From Ectobius pallidus (taxonomy: Eukaryota > Arthropoda > Insecta > Blattodea > Ectobiidae): a DNA stretch of 64,000 bases. The translations under genes and the position numbers were made by a program. The stretch spans positions 164,988,559-165,052,558 of the forward strand of contig CAXKWD010000002.1 in the NCBI GenBank assembly GCA_964059195.1, written 5' to 3'. This document shows, piece by piece, positions 57,186-64,000 of this stretch. Within the stretch, counting starts at the first letter, position 1, and the number at the start of each line of letters is the position of its first letter. The notes beneath the pieces are model-generated. The model made no database searches, had not been told where the DNA came from, and saw only the letters and a program-made list of their open reading frames with translations.

Positions 57186-60100
57186 TTTATTCGCAATGAA
57201 ATGTTTTGACGTTCGTCTCTTGGGAGTTTTTATGTACTAGGGTGATAAAATGGTTTTATTTCGACTTATCTAAAATCCTGCGCGACTTTCATCTCCAAGA
57301 ATAAAAAATATTGTTTTTACATTAACAATATAATGTCAAAAATGTCTTGTGTTTCCGAGGATACATAAGTTTACATGCAAAAGCAGTTGAAACTGTTCTT
57401 TTTCCAATCTTATACAATCCTGCGCTTTAATAGAAGCTGCATGCCTTCCCGGGATTCTCAGCCCTGCCAACTTTCGTAAGCGTCTATTTTATTTTTATTT
57501 CCGAAAGTTTTTTTATGCTGTGAGTGTGCGGAAATGTAAAAGATGTTATTTTTGCCGATATGACTTTTTTCGTGCGAGGCGTTTTCAACGGTTCGACAGC
57601 CGTTATCTTGTAAACTATGGTACATTTTTATTGTTGATGTACACGGTTTTATACGCAATGAAATGTTATGACGTTCGTCTCTTGGGAGTTTTTATGTACT
57701 AGGCTGATAAAATGGTTTTATTTCGACTTTTGTAAAATCCTGCGCGATTTTCATCTCCAAGAATAAAAAAAAATGTTTTTACATTAACAATATAATCTCA
57801 AAAATGTCTTGTGTTTCCGAGGATACATAAGTTTACATGCAAAAGCAGTTGAAACTGTTCTTTTTCCAATCTTATACAATCCTGCGCTTTAATAGAAGCT
57901 GCATGCCTTCCCGGGATTCTCAGCCCTGCCAACTTCCGTTAGCGTCGATTTTATTTTTATTTCCGAAAGTTTCATTTATGCTGTGAGTATGCGAAATTAT
58001 AAACGATGTTATTTTTGCCGAAATGACTTTTTTCGTGTGAGTCGTTTTCAACGGTTCGACAGCCGTTATCTCGTAAACTATGGTACATTTTTATTGTTGA
58101 TGTACACGCTTTTATTCGCAATGAAATGTTTTGACGTTCGTCTCTTGGGAGTTTTTATGTACTAGGGTGATAAAATGGTTTTATTTCGACTTTTCTAAAA
58201 TCCTGCGCGACTTTCATCTCCAAGAATAAAAAATATTGTTTTTACATTAACAATATAATGTCAAAAATGTCTTGTGTTTCCGAGGATACATAAGTTTACA
58301 TGCAAAAGCAGTTGAAACTGTTCTTTTTCCAATCTTATACAATCCTGCGCTTTAATAGAAGCTGCATGCCTTCCCGGGATTCTCAGCCCTGCCAACTTCC
58401 GTTAGCGTCGATTTTATTTTTATTTCCGAAAGTTTCATTTATGCTGTGAGTATGCGGAATTATAAACGATGTTATTTTTGCCGATATGACTTTTTTCGTG
58501 TGAGTCGTTTTCAACGGTTCGACAGCCGTTATCTCGTAAACTATGGTACATTTTTATTGTTGATGTACACGCTTTTATTCGCAATGAAATGTTATGACGT
58601 TCGTCTCTTGGGAGTTTTTATGTACTAGGCTGATAAAATGGTTTTATTTCGACTTTTCTAAAATCCTGCGCGTTTTTCATCTCCAAGAATAAAAAATATT
58701 GTTTTTACATTAACAATATAATCTCAAAAATGTCTTATGTTTCCGAGGAAACATAAGTTTATATGGCAAAGGCAGTTGAAACTTTTTTTTTCCACTTTTA
58801 TACAATCCTCCGCTTTTATAGAAGCTGCATCCCTTCCCGGGATTCTCAGCCCTGCCAACTTTCGTAAGCGTCTATTTTATTTTTATTTCCGAAAGTTTTT
58901 ATATGCTGTGAGTGTGCGGAAATGTAAAAGATGTTATTTTTGCCGATGTAACTTTTTTCGTGCGAGGCGTTTTCAACGGTTCGACAGCCGTTATCTTGTA
59001 AACTATGGTACATTTTTATTGTTGATGTACACGGTTTTATACGCAATGAAATGTTATGACGTTCGTCTCTTGGGAGTTTTTATGTACTAGGCTGATAAAA
59101 AGGTTTTATTTCGACTTTTGTAAAATCCTGCGCGATTTTCATCTCCAAGAATAAAAAAAATTGTTTTTACATTAACAATATAATCTCAAAAATGTCTTGT
59201 GTTTCCGAGGAAACAAGTTTATATGCCAAAGGCAGTTGAAACTGTTTTTTTTACACTGTTATAAAATCCTGCGCTTTTATAGAAGCTGCATGCCTTCCCG
59301 GGATTCTCAGCCATGCCAACTTCCGTAAGCGTCGATTTTATTTTTATTTCCGAAAGTTTCCTTTATGCCGTGAGTGTGCGGAATTGAAAAAGATGTTATT
59401 TTTGCCGATATGACTTTTTTCGTGCGAGGCGTTTTCAACGGTTCGAAAGCCTTTATCTCGTAAACTATGGTACATTTTTATTGTTGATGTACATGGTTAT
59501 ATTCGCAAAGAAAAGTTATGCCTTTTGTCATTTGGGAGGATTTATGTAGTACGCTGATAAAACGTTTTTATTTCGAGTTTTCAAAAATCCTGCGCGACTT
59601 TCATCTCCAAGAATAAAATATACTGTTTTTACATTAACAATATAATCTCAAAAATTTATTGCGTTTCCGAGGAAACATAAGTTTATATGCAAAAGCAGTT
59701 GAAACTGTTCTTTTTCCAATCTTATACAATCCTGCTTTTTAATAGAAGCTGCATGCCTTCCCGGGATTCTCAGCCCTGCCAACTTTCGTAAGCGTCTATT
59801 TTATTTTTATTTCCGAAAGTTTCTTTTATGCTGTGAGTATGCGGATTTGAAAAAGATGTTATTTTTACAGATATGACTTTTTTCGTGTGAGTCGTTGTCA
59901 ACGGTTCGACAGCCATTATCTTGTAAACCATGGTACATTTTTATTGTTGATGTACACGGTTTTATTCGCAATGAAATGTTATGACGTTCGTCTCTTGGGA
60001 GTTTTTATGCACTAGGATGATAAAATGGTTTTATTTCGACTTTTCTAAAATCCTGCGCGATTTTCATCTCCAAGAATAAAAAATATTGTTTTTACATTAA

Positions 60101-60550
60101 CAATATAATCTCAAAAATGTCTTGTGTTTCCGAGGAAACATAAGTTTATATGCAAAAGCAGTTGAAACTGTTCTCTTTCCACTCTTATACAATCCTGCGC
60201 TTTAATAGAAGCTGCATGCCTTCCCGGGATTCTCAGCCCTGCCAACTTCCGTTAGCGTCTATTTTAGTTTTATTTCCGAAAGTTTCTTTTATGCTGTGAG
60301 TATGCGGATTTGAAAAAGATGTTATTTTTGCCGATATGACTTTTTTCGTGCGAGGCGTTTTCAACGGTTCGACAGCCGTTATCTTGTAAACTACGGTACA
60401 TTTTTATTGTTGATGTACACGGTTTTATTCGCAATGAAATGTTATGACGTTCGTCTCTTGGGAGTTTTTATGTACTAGGCTGATAAAATGGTTTTATTTC
60501 GACTTTTCTAAAATCCTGCGCGATTTTCATCTCCAAGAATAAAAAAAAAT

Positions 60551-63500
60551 GTTTTTACATTAACAATATAATCTCAAAAATGTCTTGTGTTTCCGAGGAT
60601 ACATAAGTTTACATGCAAAAGCAGTTGAAACTTTTCTTTTTCCAATCTTATACAATCCTGCGCTTTAATAGAAGCTGCATGCCTTCCCGGGATTCTCAGC
60701 CCTGCCAACTTCCGTTAGCGTCGATTTTATTTTTATTTCCGAAAGTTTCATTTATGCTGTGAGTATGCGGAATTATAAACGATGTTATTTTTGCCGAAAT
60801 GACTTTTTTCGTGTGAGTCGTTTTCAACGGTTCGACAGCCGTTATCTCGTAAACTATGGTACATTTTTATTGTTGATGTACACGCTTTTATTCGCAATGA
60901 AATGTTTTGACGTTCGTCTCTTGGGAGTTTTTATGTACTAGGGTGATAAAATGGTTTTATTTCGACTTTTCTAAAATCCTGCGCGACTTTCATCTCCAAG
61001 AATAAAAAATATTGTTTTTACATTAACAATATAATGTCAAAAATGTCTTGTGTTTCCGAGGATACATAAGTTTACATGCAAAAGCAGTTGAAACTGTTCT
61101 TTTTCCAATCTTATACAATCCTGCGCTTTAATAGAAGCTGCATGCCTTCCCGGGATTCTCAGCCCTGCCAACTTCCGTTAGCGTCGATTTTATTTTTATT
61201 TCCGAAAGTTTCATTTATGCTGTGAGTATGCGGAATTATAAACGATGTTATTTTTGCCGATATGACTTTTTTCGTGTGAGTCGTTTTCAACGGTTCGACA
61301 GCCGTTATCTCGTAAACTATGGTACATTTTTATTGTTGATGTACACGCTTTTATTCGCAATGAAATGTTATGACGTTCGTCTCTTGGGAGTTTTTATGTA
61401 CTAGGCTGATAAAATGGTTTTATTTCGACTTTTCTAAAATCCTGCGCGTTTTTCATCTCCAAGAATAAAAAATATTGTTTTTACATTAACAATATAATCT
61501 CAAAAATGTCTTATGTTTCCGAGGAAACATAAGTTTATATGGCAAAGGCAGTTGAAACTTTTTTTTTCCACTTTTATACAATCCTCCGCTTTTATAGAAG
61601 CTGCATCCCTTCCCGGGATTCTCAGCCCTGCCAACTTTCGTAAGCGTCTATTTTATTTTTATTTCCGAAAGTTTTTATATGCTGTGAGTGTGCGGAAATG
61701 TAAAAGATGTTATTTTTGCCGATGTAACTTTTTTCGTGCGAGGCGTTTTCAACGGTTCGACAGCCGTTATCTTGTAAACTATGGTACATTTTTATTGTTG
61801 ATGTACACGGTTTTATACGCAATGAAATGTTATGACGTTCGTCTCTTGGGAGTTTCTATGTACTAGGCTGATAAAATGGTTTTATTTCGACTTTTGTAAA
61901 ATCCTGCGCGATTTTCATCTCCAAGAATAAAAAAAATTGTTTTTACATTAACAATATAATCTCAAAAATGTCTTGTGTTTCCGAGGAAACAAGTTTATAT
62001 GCCAAAGGCAGTTGAAACTGTTTTTTTACACTGTTATAAAATCCTGCGCTTTTATAGAAGCTGCATGCCTTCCCGGGATTCTCAGCCATGCCAACTTCCG
62101 TAAGCGTCGATTTTATTTTTATTTCCGAAAGTTTCCTTTATGCCGTGAGTGTGCGGAATTGAAAAAGATGTTATTTTTGCCGATATGACTTTTTTCGTGC
62201 GAGGCGTTTTCAACGGTTCGAAAGCCTTTATCTCGTAAACTATGGTACATTTTTATTGTTGATGTACACGCTTTTATTCGCAATGAAATGTTTTGACGTT
62301 CGTCTCTTGGGAGTTTTTATGTACTAGGGTGATAAAATGGTTTTATTTCGACTTTTCTAAAATCCTGCGCGACTTTCATCTCCAAGAATAAAAAATATTG
62401 TTTTTACATTAACAATATAATGTCAAAAATGTCTTGTGTTTCCGAGGATACATAAGTTTACATGCAAAAGCAGTTAAAACTGTTCTTTTTCCAATCTTAT
62501 ACAATCCTGCGCTTTAATAGAAGCTGCATGCCTTCCCGGGATTCTCAGCCCTGCCAACTTCCGTTAGCGTCGATTTTATTTTTATTTCCGAAAGTTTCAT
62601 TTATGCTGTGAATATGCGGAATTATAAACGATGTTATTTTTGCCGAAATGACTTTTTTCGTGTGAGTCGTTTTCAACGGTTCGACAGCCGTTATCTCGTA
62701 AACTATGGTACATTTTTATTGTTGATGTACACGCTTTTATCCGCAATGAAATGTTATGACGTTCGTCTCTTGGGAGTTTTTATGTACTAGGCAGATAAAA
62801 TGTTTTTATTTCGACTTTTCTAAAATCCTGCGCGTTTTTCATCTCCAAGAATAAAAAATATTGTTTTTACATTAACAATATAATCTCAAAAATGTCTTGT
62901 GTTTCCGAGGATACATAAGTTTACATGCAAAAGCAGTTGAAACTGTTCTTTTTCCAATCTTATACAATCCTGCGCTTTAATAGAAGCTGCATCCCTTCCC
63001 GGGATTCTCAGCCCTGCCAACTTTCGTAAGCGTCTATTTTATTTTTATTTCCGAAAGTTTTTTTATGCTGTGAGTGTGCGGAAATGGAAAAGATGTTATT
63101 TTTGCCGATGTAACTTTTTTCGTGCGAGGCGTTTTCAACGGTTCGACAGCCGTTATCTTGTAAACTATGGTACATTTTTATTGTTGATGTACACGGTTTT
63201 ATACGCAATGAAATGTTATGACGTTCGTCTCTTGGGAGTTTTTATGTACTAGGCTGATAAAATGGTTTTATTTCGACTTTTGTAAAATCTTGCGCGATTT
63301 TCATCTCCAAGAATAAAAAAAAATGTTTTTACATTAACAATATAATCTCAAAAATGTCTTGTGTTTCCGAGGATACATAAGTTTACATGCAAAAGCAGTT
63401 GAAACTGTTCTTTTTCCAATCTTATACAATCCTGCGCTTTAATAGAAGCTGCATGCCTTCCCGGGATTCTCAGCCCTGCCAACTTCCGTTAGCGTCGATT

Positions 63501-64000
63501 TTATTTTTATTTCCGAAAGTTTCATTAATGCTGTGAGTATGCGGAATTATAAACGATGTTATTTTTGCCGAAATGACTTTTTTCGTGTGAGTCGTTTTCA
63601 ACGGTTCGACAGCCGTTATCTCGTAAACTATGGTACATTTTTATTGTTGATGTACACGCTTTTATTCGCAATGAAATGTTTTGACGTTCGTCTCTTGGGA
63701 GTTTTTATGTACTAGGGTGATAAAATGGTTTTATTTCGACTTTTCTAAAATCCTGCGCGACTTTCATCTCCAAGAATAAAAAATATTGTTTTTACATTAA
63801 CAATATAATGTCAAAAATGTCTTGTGTTTCCGAGGATACATAAGTTTACATGCAAAAGCAGTTGAAACTGTTCTTTTTCCAATCTTATACAATCCTGCGC
63901 TTTAATAGAAGCTGCATGCCTTCCCGGGATTCTCAGCCCTGCCAACTTCCGTTAGCGTCGATTTTATTTTTATTTCCGAAAGTTTCATTTATGCTGTGAG
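60551..64000 (+). repeat. 19-mer copy 3, cut by window end
   Basis: Monomers at 60551 (E), 61014 (F), 61477 (A with TTTCTATG), 61939 (B/C' mosaic), 62400 (D), 62863 (E/A mosaic), 63325 (E with ATTAATGCTG) and 63788 (partial F). They repeat 37449 onward and 46235 onward (+14,316 bp) in the same order with the same rare variants. Only the first seven and part of the eighth monomer are visible. Confidence 0.9.
63788..64000 (+). repeat. Partial F monomer at window end
   Basis: The last 213 bases are the first part of a monomer following E, with GAGGATACATAAG, CTTCCGTTAGCG and TTTCATTTATGCTG. By its place in 19-mer copy 3 it should be type F. The diagnostic GCCGATATGAC lies beyond the window, so the call rests on context. 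Confidence 0.75.

Larger units (their letters stand above)
54557..57312 (+). repeat. C' monomer split by the retrotransposon
   Basis: The left part 54557-54890 ends in GATGTACACG and the right part 57186-57312 begins TTTATTCGCAATG. An uninterrupted C' monomer (for example 52246) reads GTACACGCTTTTATTCGC, so joining the two parts lacks only CT. Private changes are CTTCCCGTGATT, which destroys the CCCGGG site (near 54695), and GACTTATCTAAAATCC (near 57266). Confidence 0.9.
46235..60550 (+). repeat. 19-mer copy 2, enlarged to 26 monomers and holding the transposon
   Basis: The first 13 monomers match copy 1 at +8,786 bp. From the C' monomer at 52246 the order differs: C' E F A B/E C'(split) E/A E F A B G H. 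Without the 2,295-bp insertion it is about 12.02 kb, that is 26 monomers. The end (F A B G H) matches the end of copy 1 in subtype, so the extra monomers were added internally, probably by unequal exchange. Local private changes include a one-T shortening near 53575 (ATGGTTTATTTCG). Confidence 0.87.
57186..64000 (+). repeat. ~462-bp satellite array, segment right of the transposon
   Basis: The same array resumes inside the monomer split by the transposon and runs to the window end. Full monomers start at 57313, 57775, 58238, 58701, 59163, 59625, 60088, 60551, 61014, 61477, 61939, 62400, 62863 and 63325, and a partial one starts at 63788. Phase, orientation and subtype content match the left segment. 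The array evidently continues beyond the window. Confidence 0.98.

Noticed and set aside
1..64000. Ribosomal intergenic spacer or tandem gene cluster
   Set aside because: No rRNA, 5S, histone or snRNA sequence is present in any unit, and the repeat is fully accounted for by the monomer.

Overview
The window is one long satellite-DNA array. It is built from head-to-tail copies of a monomer of about 462 bp, interrupted once by a non-LTR retrotransposon at 54891-57185. I count 134 monomers, all in the same orientation. The last is cut by the window end and one is split by the transposon. I found no host gene, tRNA, rRNA or CRISPR array. Phase used here: each monomer begins at the motif GTTTTTACATTAAC (1, 461, 923, 1386, 1848, 2312 and so on) and is 460-464 bp long. 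The first monomer is about 35% G+C with 21 CpGs, and many CpGs sit in one core about 240-290 bp into the repeat.

The organism is a eukaryote, most likely an invertebrate and plausibly an arthropod. The basis is the long satellite with higher-order structure, the Jockey/CR1-like retrotransposon, and the lack of CpG depletion. The species cannot be named from this sequence.

Monomers fall into diagnostic subtypes, named here A, B, C, C', D, E, F, G, H and I, plus mosaics of two or three subtypes. The subtype order repeats as higher-order repeats (HORs). Left domain, 1 to about 28.2 kb: a 17-monomer unit (7,857-7,859 bp) occurs at 1-7857, 7858-15716 and 18027-25885. The second and third copies are each followed by the same 5-monomer block (15717-18026, 25886-28195), giving two tandem 22-mers of 10,169 bp. 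Its order is A B C B C' D A E e/C A B/A B* C A0 B C' D, then A2 B/D A B C. The first monomer of the first copy is the A0 form.

Transition and right domain, about 28.2-64 kb: a short A-B-C' bridge leads to a 9-mer (29583-33746), an 8-monomer copy of it (33747-37448, containing the 6-monomer E-F-A-mosaic-G-H), then a 19-mer of 8,786 bp (37449-46234). That unit restarts at 46235 and again at 60551. The middle copy is enlarged to 26 monomers and carries the transposon. Subtypes F, G, H and I occur only in this domain.

The retrotransposon is 5'-truncated. It keeps the end of the endonuclease domain, an uninterrupted reverse transcriptase frame and an AATA-type tail. It lies in a C' monomer with no target-site duplication and about 2 bp of target missing. 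Each monomer also carries dyad symmetries: one at the monomer junction and one, in type A, that is a perfect 24-bp palindrome whose centre is inverted in two monomers. The most notable content is therefore the layered HOR organisation, the mosaic monomers recording recombination, and the conserved dyads. These are what one would look for in a centromeric or heterochromatic satellite, but function cannot be shown from sequence alone. Many short open frames inside the monomers are judged non-coding.
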